DNA of 64,000 bases from positions 33,070 to 97,069 of the forward strand of contig JAHBBC010000056.1 of the NCBI GenBank assembly GCA_019915015.1, given 5' to 3'. A program made the translations under genes and the position numbers. The DNA comes from Auriscalpium vulgare. Its lineage: Eukaryota > Basidiomycota > Agaricomycetes > Russulales > Auriscalpiaceae. The notes beneath the pieces were generated by a model. It had not been told where the DNA came from. It did no database searches and saw nothing but the letters and a program-made list of their open reading frames with translations. Positions 22,301-32,879 of the stretch are shown here, piece by piece (the stretch's first letter is position 1; the number at the start of each line of letters is the position of its first letter).

Positions 22301-23990
22301 GTGGGCGTCCTGGACGCCCACTGCACGCGCAATTGCTGTCTGCGGGCCCTGCGCTGTGTGTCTCTGTCAAGGAAGATGCTGCCGAGCATGCTGCGCAGGC
22401 TGGCGCGCGGTGTGGGCGTCCTGGACGCCCACTGCACGCGCAATTGCTGTCTGCGGGCCCTGCGCTGTGTGTCTCTGTCAAGGAAAGATGCTGCAGAGCA
22501 TGCTGCGCAGGCTGGCGCGCGGTGTGGGCGTCCTGGACGCCCACTGCACGCGCAATTGCTGTCTGCGGGCCCTGCGCTGTGTGTCTCTGTCAAGGAAAGA
22601 TGCTGCCGAGCATGCTGCGCAGGCTGGCGCGCGGTGTGGGCGTCCTGGACGCCCACTGCACGCGCAATTGCTGTCTGCGGGCCCTGCGCTGTGTGTGTCC
22701 GTCCGGGACGGATGCTGCCGAGCACAGCAACACGCTGGGAGGTGGCGCACGTGCGCGCGTCCTGGACGCCCACTGCACGCGCAATTGCTGTCAGCGGGCC
22801 CTGCGCTGTGTGTCTTCTGTCAAGGAAAGATGCTGCAGAGCATGCTGCGCAGGCTGGCGCGCGGTGTGGGCGTCCTGGACGCCCACTGCACGCGCAATTG
22901 CTGTCTGCGGGCCCTGCGCTGTGCGTGTCCGTCCGGAAAGATGAGGCTGCTGACACTGCAGAGCACAGGCAACACGCTACGGAGCTGGTTGCTGCCGCTG
23001 CGCGAGCGAGCCGAGCTGGCGAGCCTCTTCGCTGTCCTGGACGCCCACTGCACGCGCAATTGTGTGTGCTGGGCCTGCGGCCCTGCGCTGTGTGTGTCAA
23101 GGAAGATGCTGCCGAGCATGCTGCGCAGCTGGCGCGCGGTGTGGGCGTCCTGGACGCCCACTGCACGCGCAATTGCTGTCTGCGGGCCCTGCGCTGTGTG
23201 TGTGCTCTGTCAAGGAAAGATGCTGCAGGGCATGCTGCGCAGGCTGGCGCGCGGTGTGGGCGTCCTGGACGCGCTGCGCACCTGCACGCGCATTGTGGGC
23301 GCTGCTCGCGTGCGCGGCCCTGCGCTGTGTGTCCTGTCAAGGAAAGATGCTGCCGAGCATGCTGCGCAGGCTGGCGCGCGGTGTGGGCGTCCAGGACGCG
23401 CCACTGCACGCGCAATTGCTGTCTGCGGGCCCTGCGCTGTGTGTCTCTGTCAAGGAAAGATGCTGCAGAGCATGCTGCGCAGGCTGGCGCGCGGTGTGGG
23501 CGTCCTGGACGCCCACTGCACGCGCAATTGCTGTCTGCGGGCCCTGCGCTGTCTCTGTCAAGGAAAGATGCTGCAGAGCATGCTGCGCAGGCTGGCGCGC
23601 GGTGTGGGCGTCGTCCTGGACGCCCACTGCACGCGCAATTGCTGTCTGCGGGCCCTGCGCTGTCTCTGTCAAGGAAAGATGCTGCAGAGCATGCTGCGCA
23701 GGCTGGCGCGCGGTGTGGGCGTCCAGGACGCCCACTGCACGCGCAATTGCTGTCTGCGGGCCCTGCGCTGTGTGTCTCTGTCAAGGAAGGATGCTGCAGA
23801 GCATGCTGCGCAGGCTGGCGCGCGGTGTGGGCGTCCAGGACGCCCACTGCTGTCTGTGGGCCCTGCGCTGTGTGTGCTTGTCCAGGACAGATGCTGCAGA
23901 GCATGCTGCGCAGGCTGGCGTGCGGTGTGGGCGTCCTGGACGCCCACTGCACGCGCAATTGCTGTCTGCGAGCTGTGTGCTGCGTGGTGA
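19303..23990 (+). repeat. Satellite array, right part
   Basis: Continuation of the array at 13310. Most units are near-identical type A (112 or 108 bp). Type B units with a perfect 17-bp palindrome occur at 19580, 20474 and 21693, and with damaged ones near 20247 and 22697. Units from about 22920 to 23990 are clearly more diverged, with small insertions and lost segments, as expected at the edge of a tandem array. The two parts together hold about 60 units. 112 and 121 both leave remainder 1 when divided by 3, so the same repeat is read in all three frames. Confidence 0.97.
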
Positions 23991-24003
23991 GTGGAGAGGT
24001 TTC

Positions 24004-24049
24004 ACCAACCCTACTGAACCCTACCATGCCCATAACCCTAAACCCTAGG
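24004..24049. repeat. Degenerate telomere-like CCCTAA tract
   Basis: AACCCTACTGAACCCTACC followed by AACCCTAAACCCTAGG, resembling the fungal telomere repeat TTAGGG in degenerate form, right at the distal edge of the satellite. Only about five repeats, so chance is not excluded. Confidence 0.4.
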
Positions 24050-24239
24050 CCTTCCTCGCCATGATCGGAACACCCCGCCGACTCCCCACGCTGCTCGCAC
24101 CACGCGCCTGAACACACACCCAGTCGCCACACGCCTTGCAGCACAGCATTTCCACGCCCGTCACAACCATCAGATTTCCATCAGACTCGCACAGCTGGTC
24201 GCACTACAGCCAGCTCGGCGCTCCGCAGCTCCGGAGCTC

Positions 24240-25010
24240 TCACGCCATCCGAGTACTGCCTCAGTAGCCCATTGTCCGCTCGCCCATTGTCCGCGCACTC
24301 GCACAATTTTCATGAGGACAAAGACGCGTTCTACCTGGCCGGCGCGGTGCAGAGCTTCGAGCTCCCGAAGCTGCACTCTATGCTGCACTACTCTGAGGCC
24401 ATCAAGCTGTTCAGCACTACGGATAATTACAACCCAGAGTACGCCGAGCGCCTCACATTGACCTGGGGAAGGATGCCTATATCGCCACCAATCACAACGA
24501 CAATATCCTCAAATGATGAAATGGCTGCTCCGCCGGAGAAATCATGCGCCACAATGTATTCATCAAGTGGCTGCTGAGCGGGATGCGAGCTATCGGCGAC
24601 CTCAAGCGCGTTCAAATTCCGCAGCAATTGTGGATCAAACTCACCAAAAACCCAAGTGTGAAGGGTGTCTCATTTGCCAATGTTGCCACGCGATATGGCG
24701 CCGAAATGTTCAAAAATGATTTGGCCTGGTATATTGTCCAGTGGAACAACCCGACTTGGACGCCGGCCCGCGTCAAATGTATTGCGGCTGATTACACTGT
24801 CTTTTGGCTCAGTGGCAGCATTCCACAAGGTGAAGTTCTGGCATCCTGATGCCCAGGGCCGCGACGACGTGCCCCAGACTTTGGATTGCATCTATGCTCG
24901 CCCAGAGTATCGTGACACGCGCGGTCGCTCCAGGAGGGACGATTTGACACGGCGCTGATTGATGATCGTGCGGTTGATGAGGACGAGTCACCGATTCATG
25001 GTACTGCATT
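24240..25010 (+). pseudogene. Plavaka-type transposase, central-to-C-terminal remnant
   Basis: Pieces in changing frames: LPKLHSMLHYSEAIKLFSTT and DNYNPEYAERL, then RHNVFIKWL and IPQQLWIKLTKNPSVKGVSF, then FHKVKFWHPDAQGRDDVPQT with ARPEYRDTRGR and LIDDRAVDEDESPIHG. This is the usual order near the end of Plavaka transposases. Several frameshifts break it, and sequence before LPKLHS is missing or unrecognisable. The expected C-terminal piece resumes about 1.7 kb later at 26765. Confidence 0.7.
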
Positions 25011-25258
25011 CACCATTCAAATGAGTTTCTCCGGTTGCTAATGGCCATCATGATGTTCAGGGTTCCGGGCAGTACAGGTCAGAATAGTTTCTCGATGTCG
25101 CAGACTGCCGTGGATATACAGAGTCCTGGAGTGGTCCGCTCAAAAAAGGCAATTATTGATGCCATCAGTGGCGGGACCCCAGGCACTACAGATGTGTCAT
25201 GTACCTTCCCAATGCAGAAGTACAGAGTTCCAGCCAAGTTAATCCCCTTATCGGGTGG

Positions 25259-25324
25259 TATGGCAGAGTCGCACATGCTCAGTAACTTGGTATGGCAGAG
25301 TCGCACATGCTCAGTAACTTGGTA
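25259..25324. repeat. Tandem duplication of about 32 bp
   Basis: TGGCAGAGTCGCACATGCTC plus AGTAACTTGGTA occurs twice in a row without change. Confidence 0.9.
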
Positions 25325-26020
25325 TTGCTGTTCCAAGCTTTGAATTTGATCCGAGCTTGAGGAGGGAGATGCACGTCCGATATCACGTGACCACCTCGGA
25401 ATTAGACTCTGGTGTTTCAGTGTGGCAATACATTTTCCGTCTTATTCTGAAGGGTTAGGAATACATTGCACCTCCAGATTTCGGAAGCCTGAGCATACTA
25501 TGCCTTCCACTCAGTGCTCCCTCCTTGTTTTATTCTACACACCAATTGCCTCCTAACTCCGCGCTAACTCCGACGTTGCCTCTGCTGCCCGCGCAGCATG
25601 ATCCTGTGCACTGCAATAATTGTTTGCCAACACCGGGCTACTACTTGCATATCTCCCCGCACACTTGTGCTATCTCATTGCTTTCTGTCATATAAATTCT
25701 TCATAAGTCGAATAGGAGTTAGTAAGCGGCGAGTGCTTTGGCAACCTCGGAGTTGTGCCAGTCCGCACAAGTATACCATTCTCCCGGCATTTTCAGGTGC
25801 ATTATATAAAATGGTTTCGATGTATGGTACAATGAGCAGATAGAGAAAATCAAACATACCAGGACGCGGAGAACAGGTCCGACTCTTAACTCCGAGTCTG
25901 AATCCCAAGAGGGAGGTATTACTTACCATGCTCTCGTTATGCACATTTTCTGCACTGCTCTTGTGATCTACAGCCTCTTTGTTCCAAGTTTTGTTCTACA
26001 CAACCAGAATTGCCACAAGC

Positions 26021-26311
26021 TCTGGTCCGACACTTTGATCCGACTCTGGTCCGACACTTTGATCCGACTCTGGTCCGACACTTTGATCCGACTCTGGTCC
26101 GACTTTGGTCCGACACTCTGGTCCGACCCTTCCGGTCCAACTCCGACTCCAACTCTGCCTCTGCGCCCGCAACATAATCATGTTTTGTTCTACACAACCA
26201 GAATTGCCACAAGCTCTGGTCAGACACTTTGATCCGACTCTGTCCGACTCTGGTCCGACCCTTCCGGTCCAACACCGACTCCAACTCTGCCTCTGCCGCC
26301 CGCAACATAAG
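26021..26311. repeat. Minisatellite of 24-bp units inside a larger duplication
   Basis: The unit CTCTGGTCCGACACTTTGAT + CCGA is repeated about three times from 26021, then decays. A larger segment (CTACACAACCAGAATTGCCA followed by a shorter minisatellite and CCGACCCTTCCGGTCCAAC) recurs from about 26182 to 26311, so 25990-26180 was duplicated and then the unit number changed. Confidence 0.85.
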
Positions 26312-26764
26312 TCTGCAAACTCCGTCCATTGTCAGCCCGGATACGTGTCCGCTTCACCTCGCACATGCTCCATACCATTGTTCTTCTGTCATTTCAATTC
26401 TTCAAATGTCGGAATAGGAGTTATGCACTTTGCAATGTTGGATGGTCCGCACAAGTCCACTCTTGAGCTCCCGATATTGTCGGTTGCATGATACAGGCCG
26501 CAATTGTAATTCCGAGTTATGCAGATGGAGAATGAACACCCAAGTGCACTCTACGGAATGAAACATTAAGTCCGACTTTTGGCAATTTGGCCCCACAGGT
26601 TGGTCTGCTTCTTTCACCCTCCTTCAACACATTCATCATGTGTATCATTTGTATCCTTTACTATTTACTGCCCCGTCAGCTTTGGCTACAAGTGCTCATC
26701 ACTGGATATTGATCTATCATTATATATTATCTGACTAATACAGGTAGGAGTTCAGGGGGACAGG

Positions 26765-27131
26765 GTGAGCCGAGCCTGCCGGGACCTCTCGATCGAAGCT
26801 GACCACTCCAGGCCTCCGTATGGAGACGGGTTCAAGGGCGTTGATCCTACCAGGAAGCCTCCGAAACACCTCGCCTATGTGGAATGGTTCACCAAGTTCC
26901 GCCCTACTGCCGACAACACCACAACATGTACAGAGTATCGCGTGCAGTGGAGGCGGATCAGCGTATGATCAGCATAGTGCCGGTGAGCGGCTGCAGAGGA
27001 GCATCCATATGCTGCCCGTTTTTGGAGCGGAGGTCCCTCGGGAGTGGAAGAGTTCCACAGTGCTCGATAGAGCAGCACAATTTTACTTAAATTGCTTTAC
27101 GGATCGCACGATGTACATTACGCTTTACTGA
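26765..27131 (+). pseudogene. Plavaka-type transposase, C-terminal remnant
   Basis: Reads PPKHLAYVEWFTKFRPTADN in one frame, RVSRAVEADQRMISIVPVSG in a second and RSIHMLPVFGAEVPREWKSS with VLDRAAQFYLNCFTDR and a YITLY end in a third. The order and motifs match the remnant at 12888. It probably completes the element begun at 24240. Its stop overlaps the stop of the opposing TET/JBP gene by about 14 bp. Confidence 0.65.
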
Positions 27132-28906
27132 AGGAACGCATGTCTTTCTCGAGCTCAGACACCTTTGAGAAGAGCCCCAGCTTCTCCCTCCAACGGCCCG
27201 CAGCCTCAGTCTTGAACTTCTGCGCGAGCGAGGGGTCTTCATTCTGCATCGTGGCCTCGGTTCGCAGGCCGTAGGTCCACCAACGGACCAGCGAGCCCGC
27301 GAAATGCTGAGTGAATGATTGGCGTGTTTCCCCCGGTTGAATGGCCGTGTTTGAGTGGGTAAGGATGGCCGAAGGAATTAAAATGGTAGAACCTGGCGGG
27401 AACTCAATGAGGAGCTTGAGATCCCAGAGTATGAGATGGCCCCCTAGCTTGTAGTTGAAGTTCCCAAGGGCCGTAATCGCGCACCAGCCGTACGGCACGT
27501 TGCGAGAATCACGGTGCGGAATGGTGGCCGCCCTCGGGCCAAAGTTAAACGTTGCGGCGGGGAAGATGCTGTTCTGGAATGGCTTCTCCAACGTGGGGTT
27601 GTCCTTCTGGATGTCGACGAGAACCTTGTCGAGATGCTGGTACATGAGGGGAGCGCCAGTGAAGACACCAGCTGCACAAGTCGTCAGATGATTGCTAGCC
27701 ATGGCTATAACGGCGCACGCACCGTTTGCCTGGCCTGCATACCGCACGAACGAGGGGTGGCGCACGAGGCGATCCAGCGCCCGCTTGTGGTTGACCTTGT
27801 TGATCGGGATGTTGAACGGCGTCTGTCGCGACAGCAAATTAGCTCGGAGAAACGAGCGACTTGTCAGTGACGCACCTTGGGCCCGCCGCCGAAGGAGAAG
27901 CCTGTGCTCAGCGTAGGATATTGGCCTCTGCCATTCCCGTGCTGGGCCGCAGTCAGCTTGCATTCTTTCCGGACCTCGTCCATGGCCGCGCTCGCGTCCG
28001 GGGCAAGGTCCTTGTACCCGGGATCTCTCTTCGGCGCGCAAATCAGGCGCGCAATGACGCGCTGATCGCGGTCGACAATGACGTGGCTGTCACTAGCCAT
28101 ACCCATCAGCTGGTGAGCCGGTATGAGAACGTGTCTGCTTACTCGCCATCCCAGGCTTTGAGACCGAAGGTGGGATCTTGAAGGAGTATTCTGGCATCGA
28201 CAACGGTGCCCTTGTAGGGAACGGCGGCTGGCGCAATGCCCTGCGCTTTGGCGACGAATGCCCCTTTGGCAGCAGGGAGTAGTTCGGAGTCCTGGGTGGT
28301 GGCCGTGGCGGACGGCCGTCCGTACTTTTTGATGATGCGTGCGGTCGGCCTGGGGAGGGCGGACGGGCTGAACGCTCGTTCAGCCTTGCGCTTCTCGCAG
28401 CGGACCTTGCGCCTGTAGAAATGGGCCGGTTTTTCGTCGTGTCGCGGACCGTCGGCGGCGCGGAACGCGCTGGTGATGGCGGGTGGCGCCTTGGCGTGGC
28501 GACGGTCGCGGGGCATGGCCTGTGGGCCGACGACGTCGGTGAGCAGGTTTGGATTGGGCGAAGGCAGGGCGGCGAGGGCGGCAGAAGGGCGCGTAGTGGC
28601 TGGCATCGTTCGTGGACTGTCGACGGCGCCGAGCATGCTGGCGGGGTCCGAGGGCGCCGCAGGGCAGGGAGGCGCGGCGGTGGAGCTATCACGCGGGGTC
28701 GGCGTCGCAGGTGGCGGGTTGGGTGTGGGGTAGCCTTCATCAACTATGGCTTGAAATAGGTCTTCAACGTTGAACGCGTCCGCCGCTCCAGAGTCGGCCG
28801 CTGCGTCGGCGTCGAGAGGGAACGTGTTGCGGATGGCCGCGGCGAGGTCGAACGAGAGCGGTGCCTGGTATATACTGTATGGGGAGTATTCTTTTTTGGA
28901 GCGAAG
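27118..28906 (-). CDS. TET/JBP-family 2-oxoglutarate Fe(II) dioxygenase
   Basis: Predicted nuclear enzyme oxidising 5-methylcytosine (or thymine) in DNA. Exons: 28906-28143, 28092-27876 and 27822-27118, with introns of 50 and 53 bp that keep frame. The first listed exon is preceded by a TACTAAC branch site and CAG acceptor, so a short upstream coding exon is missing from this model. The N-terminal third is proline/alanine rich and disordered, with basic patches. The last exon holds the double-stranded beta-helix: iron ligands H and D in IPHRDS (near 27516), WCAITALGNF, GGHLILWDLKL, FPPGSTILIPSAILTHSN with the distal histidine (near 27357) and the 2-oxoglutarate arginine in GETRQSF (near 27324). 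All ligands are present, so it may be active. Fungal TET/JBP genes are known to spread with DNA transposons; here its 3' end abuts a Plavaka remnant. Confidence 0.8.
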
Positions 28907-29006
28907 CTGGTCGCCGGTTAGTAAGGGCAAAAGATGAGCAGCAGCAGGCTAGACGAACCATTGTTGAGTAAGTCGCAGCTCGCGCCTCGGTTGCGCCTCG
29001 CTTTGC

Positions 29007-29253
29007 GTCGGATTGAGAGGCCTGAAGAAGAAGTAGGTTAGCAAGATGTTGAGAGCACGGAACAGGAGCCAAGAGACGCCAGGAGTGGCATCATGCAAGG
29101 CAAAGAGAGCACTTTCCTTGCTGCCCTTCGCTGCTTTATGCTGCGTCTCGAAGCCTGTTGAAGAAAAGAGTAGGTCAGCAAACGCGTCGCAAGTGCGGGA
29201 CGGGTGCCAAGAGACGCCAGGAGTGGCGTCATGCAAGGCCAAGAGGGGACTTT
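29007..29253. repeat. Tandem duplication, about 130 bp x 2
   Basis: GCCAAGAGACGCCAGGAGTG plus GCATCATGCAAGGCAAAGAG and neighbouring AAGTAGGTTAGCAA recur about 130 bp downstream with substitutions. The surrounding 28930-29439 stretch separates two divergent genes and probably holds their promoters; no other gene is seen. Confidence 0.75.
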
Positions 29254-29439
29254 CCTTTCCACAGGGCCTTGCCAGTGCGCGTAGTGAGGAGGCTGTGGGA
29301 GAGGTGAAGGAGGGGAGCCGGGTGTTCGTTGATCGCGACGCGTGAAGCGTGACACATGATGTGTGACTGCGGATGGAGACGCGACACGGAGGCTTTCTCC
29401 CTCGCGCCTCTCCATCTTCCCACCCAGGCGCCTCCCGCC

Positions 29440-30327
29440 ATGGCCCATCATATTCTTCAAGCCAACGTCAATATTTTCCTGGGCGAGCCTGGCGAATATG
29501 TGCCTAAGCCGCGCGCCTGCCTGCACAGATGCTGACTTGTGTCTTTCCTGTAGGTCATCGACCTCCCGCAGCTACGCGATGCGTGGTGGGTAGCTCACAT
29601 TGTACCTGCCGCCTCGACGAACGCCGGCTCCACCTTCGTCGCAACAGGCGGCACTTTCCAGTCCACGGACAGCCCCGCTCCGCCATTCGGGCCTCCCTTT
29701 AACGGCGCAGCGAACTTCGCCACCACGGCCTTCTCCCCCGCCTTCCCCGCTGCTGCGTTTGACCCCACCTCCGCCTTCCCCGCTGCTGCGTTTGACCCCA
29801 CCTCCTCCTCCAACTCCGTCGCGAGCAACCCCGAGGGCGTCACGCCCGGCGTCGCGCCCCTCGTGCATCCTACTCCAACCGTCGCCGCCCCCATACCCAC
29901 GCCGCTCTTCTCCGAGTCCGCCGGCGCCTTTCTCACAGGCGCTCTTCCCGAAGCGGCTGCGAGCGCAGCACCGTTCATCACCACCACCGCGCTCTTCGTC
30001 GCCAACTCGCCAGTGACCTACGGTGCCCCACCATCCAGTGGCCCAAGGACGCCTCCACCGTCCCCAGCACAGACCCCTGCGCCATCCCCCGCACTCGCCT
30101 TGGTCACAACCGCTGCAGCGGGCACATTGGTTGTGGACGACGACAGCGTGCCGTTCCGGCCGCTCACCCCCGCGCCAGCGCACAGGCGCGCGCGGGCACG
30201 TCGCGGGGGCTCACCGCCTCCCCCGGTGCCTCCAGTCGGCGCCGTCCCGCGGCCGCCTCCAATGAGCCCGTTCGGCGGCGCTAACGCGTTCGTTGTGGAG
30301 GACGCTGTGGATGACCTGGCCATTTGA
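29440..30327 (+). CDS. Uncharacterised disordered protein (two exons, 277 aa)
   Basis: ATG at 29440 begins MAHHILQANVNIFLGEPGEY. A 54-bp intron (29500-29553, GT..TAG, phase 0) leads into VIDLPQLRDAWWVAHIVPAA. The rest is low complexity: a duplicated FPAAAFDPTS segment (29740-29800), long proline/alanine/threonine runs, an arginine-rich patch (HRRARARRGG) and a final NAFVVEDAVDDLAI. No membrane segment or known domain. It lies divergent from the TET/JBP gene. The conserved-looking N-terminus argues for a real gene; function unknown. Confidence 0.45.
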
Positions 30328-30768
30328 AGAAAATTTGGTATGTGGCTTGCTGGTTGGGTCGCTCATACCGTCGTCTAACTGCCTGCTTTCACCGCTTAGC
30401 GTTTGGACACAGTCTCATTGAGTTGTTACTTGCGTCCCACCACGACTTGTTTGCGTTGCTCATACCCTTGTCTCACTGCTTGCCTTCACTGCTTTGCTTT
30501 CGGAGAATTTCTTGTTTGCTTGTTACTTGCGTCTCACCATGAATATGTTGCTGACATAGCTTGATTGTACTTACACAAATAAGACACGATTGGAGCTCCT
30601 TTCTCGTCGCGCATGCCTCAAGAAAGTCTTTCATACTGTAGCTAAAGACAACCGCAATGATCCGGCCCTATTCATTTCCCTCAGCACGACGCGGGCTGCC
30701 GAGCACAACGCGGGCTGCCGAGCACAACGCGGGCTGCCGACAAACAACAGCGGTGCACCTTCCTCTTT
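30328..30768. other. Intergenic; contains a 19-bp triplicated sequence
   Basis: No gene seen. GCGGGCTGCCGAGCACAAC is repeated about three times between 30689 and 30740. CT-rich tracts with recurring TTGCGTC(C/T)CACCA(C/T)GA occur at 30430-30545. Confidence 0.6.
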
Positions 30769-31639
30769 TCACGCCTGCTTCGCCTGGCGGGCACGCTTGC
30801 GCTGGCGAGGCGTGCAATCCGCAGGCGCCGGGTTCGACAGCGCGGCCTCCGAAAGTCTGAGGGATGAAGTGAGCTAAGAGGCGGCAGAGATATGCAAAGA
30901 AGGGCGCACGAAGACGGGTTCGTCATCTCGAAGTACCCAGGACGGCCATCGATGGGCACAAGCTGAGCCTCGGCCGGGCTGAGGAAGAGCAGGCCATCGC
31001 TGGCAGCATACTCGCCCCAGTCCGACGGCGTCCTTGCGCGTGTTCCATCATCGGACGGCGTGGCCTCGCGCGATCCTGATGCTGCGGCCTGCTGCGTGGC
31101 GGGCTGTTCGACTGCAATAGCACGCGCTGCGCAATCAGGGGTGGCGGGATGGTCCATGGCCATGGGTGTGTGCACGGCGGCGGGAGTGGGGCCGTCTGGG
31201 CGATCGAGGGCCCGCGGTTCGTTTGTGCCAGGAGGAGGGGGCGCGCCCGAGAGGTCGCCTTCGCTGTGGGCGTGCGTGGTATCAGGATCTCGGGGAGCTG
31301 GGCCGCGCGCAGCAGACGGGGCGTTGTCTCCAGGGAGCGCATGTTGGGCGAGTTGGGAGGCACGCACAGCAGCGCTGGCGTCGGCGGTGCCGCCACTATA
31401 CTTGGGCTGTGAAGTGACTTGCATGTGCTAGTAAGACACGAGGTCAGAAGAGAGGGTCGCGGTTGAGAGCAGCGCGTACGCACCGTGCCTACACCGCCAT
31501 CATTTGGCCTGAAAGCCACCTCAACCGTGCCGTAACCTGACATGACAACGGCCACATCTTTCAGGGTGTCCTGAACGCCTAATGAGCACGGAAATGGGGG
31601 GCATGAAGGGGAAGAACGGACGTTGGGCCAGAAAGCCAT
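30769..31639 (-). CDS. Uncharacterised protein, related to the gene at 43342
   Basis: ATG at 31639. A conserved exon follows an AG acceptor: DTLKDVAVVMSGYGTVEVAF + RPNDGGVGT, ending at a GTGCGT donor. The next exon begins HMQVTSQPKYSGGTADASAA and is a proline/alanine-rich disordered region with SDWGEYAASDGLLFLSPAEA and PGYFEMTNP; a last exon with a basic end (PRQRKRARQAKQA, stop near 30769) is likely. The first exon aligns with DTLQDVNVVVAGHGTVDVVF + RPADLGAGT of the plus-strand gene at 43342, including the phase-0 donor. No known domain recognised; exon borders after the second are approximate. Confidence 0.45.
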
Positions 31640-31763
31640 CGAGCAGAGACGAAGGGAGCCGGGGTGTGACAGGGCGTCACATTTTGCGCGAGTCGCCTTG
31701 TTCTTATCTCACTCCCTTGTGCCCATCACTCAACTTTCACCATGGAATCACACATCCGCTTCA

Positions 31764-31806
31764 ACGTGGAGGTTGCCCCTAGCAACGTGGAGGTTGCCCC
31801 TAGTCG
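31764..31806. repeat. 21-bp tandem duplication
   Basis: ACGTGGAGGTTGCCCCTAG occurs twice in a row. Confidence 0.8.
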
Positions 31807-31869
31807 CGTTGTGGTGTGTGTCGTGCCGTTTGCTTACGATTTCGTTGCGCTGACTTTGTTGCACGCAGG

Positions 31870-32747
31870 TACTCACGCTGGTGGTGTCTCCTGCCGGGAT
31901 CGCGGTCGGGGACTTGCACGGTCTCGCAGCACTCAGCGGATTCGACACGCTTGGGACCGTACAGATTTTTCCAGCGGTAGAGCTTCACCTGTTTCCAATA
32001 TACGACACTCTTGTCTTCATCCGAGAGCGAAGAGAATGCGGCACCATCGAAAAGCGTGTTTGCAAGTGTCGTCAATGTAGGGCCGCCGCCGCCGATCTGC
32101 GATGTGCGACGTAGATATATCCCGACCTTTTCGTTCGACGAAGCCCTCAAGCCAACGCAAGGCTTGTCTACCATGATCACAGTGGCGCGCTTTCCCTTGG
32201 GCGGAGCACCTCCCCAGAAAGCTTCCAGCCGGTGGGATTTCGCAGGTGCCGTGCGGGGACATAGAGGGACGTGATCCTTAAAAGCCTTCACTTGGAAAGG
32301 CTGGGTCATTAGCTTCTCTTCCTCGCATCCGGAGCACCAGACATATCGGACATTGTCTTGGTTGAATTGAGCTTGAGCGTCGAGTTCACGAATCTTGGCG
32401 ACAAAGACGTCGTAGCGCCGACGATCTCTTACTGAAAGAGTTGAAGGGGACAGGATAGATGAGTTTGCAGCGCGCGTTCTGATAGACGATGCTGAATTTC
32501 CCACTGCAGCTTTAAGGCTGGGCGCAACACGTGGGCGCTTCGCCTCGATAGCTAGCGAGTCGTTCGAGCGCTTGTGCTTTGTTGGCTTCGACCACTCTGC
32601 TCTCTCCTTCCCATCCCCCAAAGACCTCGAGCTTGCATCCGTTTCACTTCCACTGCCGACCCGCAACTTCTGTTTGACCCAACAACTGCTTTCTGTGCCT
32701 TCTTCAACGTATTCTTGGGACTCGGCGGCCTCTTGAAGATACCCCAT
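31870..32747 (-). CDS. Uncharacterised protein with C-x2-C..H-x3-C zinc-knuckle pattern, C-terminus lost
   Basis: ATG at 32747. Residues 1-100 are polar and disordered with a basic patch. Residues 108-135 form a charged helix-like stretch (RRRYDVFVAKIRELDAQA). C138 and C141 (VWCSGC) with H159 and C163 (FKDHVPLCP) could bind zinc. After that come GIYLRRTSQIGGGGPTLTTL and SDEDKSVVYWKQVKLYRWKN. It resembles a widespread agaricomycete hypothetical family seen near transposons (from memory, not verified). The frame runs into short direct repeats near 31800, and a GTGAGT donor-like site lies near 31880. No downstream exon was found, so it is probably truncated. Confidence 0.45.
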
Positions 32748-32879
32748 ACCTTCGGTGACTGACGACGTGGCGATGGTGCGGCAGCGATATCTTCATTAGA
32801 TGGGGATCTCGACCGAAAATCTGCATTGGAGGATGCAGACGCGAAGTCGGAGGGGGAGTATCGATGAGCATGTAAATGC

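Larger units (their letters stand above)
25020..26740. other. Likely insertion separating two Plavaka segments; no gene seen
   Basis: About 1.7 kb of lower GC content between LIDDRAVDEDESPIHG and the C-terminal Plavaka piece. The heptamer TACAGGT occurs at both possible borders (near 25074 and 26740), but no terminal inverted repeats or long terminal repeats were found. Inside are a 32-bp tandem duplication at 25259 and a minisatellite at 26021. Reading frames are short. Confidence 0.4.

Noticed and set aside
13310..23990. CRISPR-like array
   Set aside because: Units are directly adjacent without unique spacers, and the host is a fungus; this is a satellite.
13347..24064. Giant forward reading frames (up to 1568 codons) rich in Cys/Arg across the satellite
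   Set aside because: All three frames are open at once because the repeat lacks stop codons on that strand; units of 112 bp rotate the frame. No start, splice or domain evidence.
13252..24144. Long reverse-strand frames over the satellite
   Set aside because: Shadows of the same repeat; the repeating QDAHTARQPAQHA text only reflects the monomer.
25020..26740. Retrotransposon insertion bordered by TACAGGT
   Set aside because: No long terminal repeats, no inverted termini, no reverse transcriptase frame; a 7-base match can be chance.
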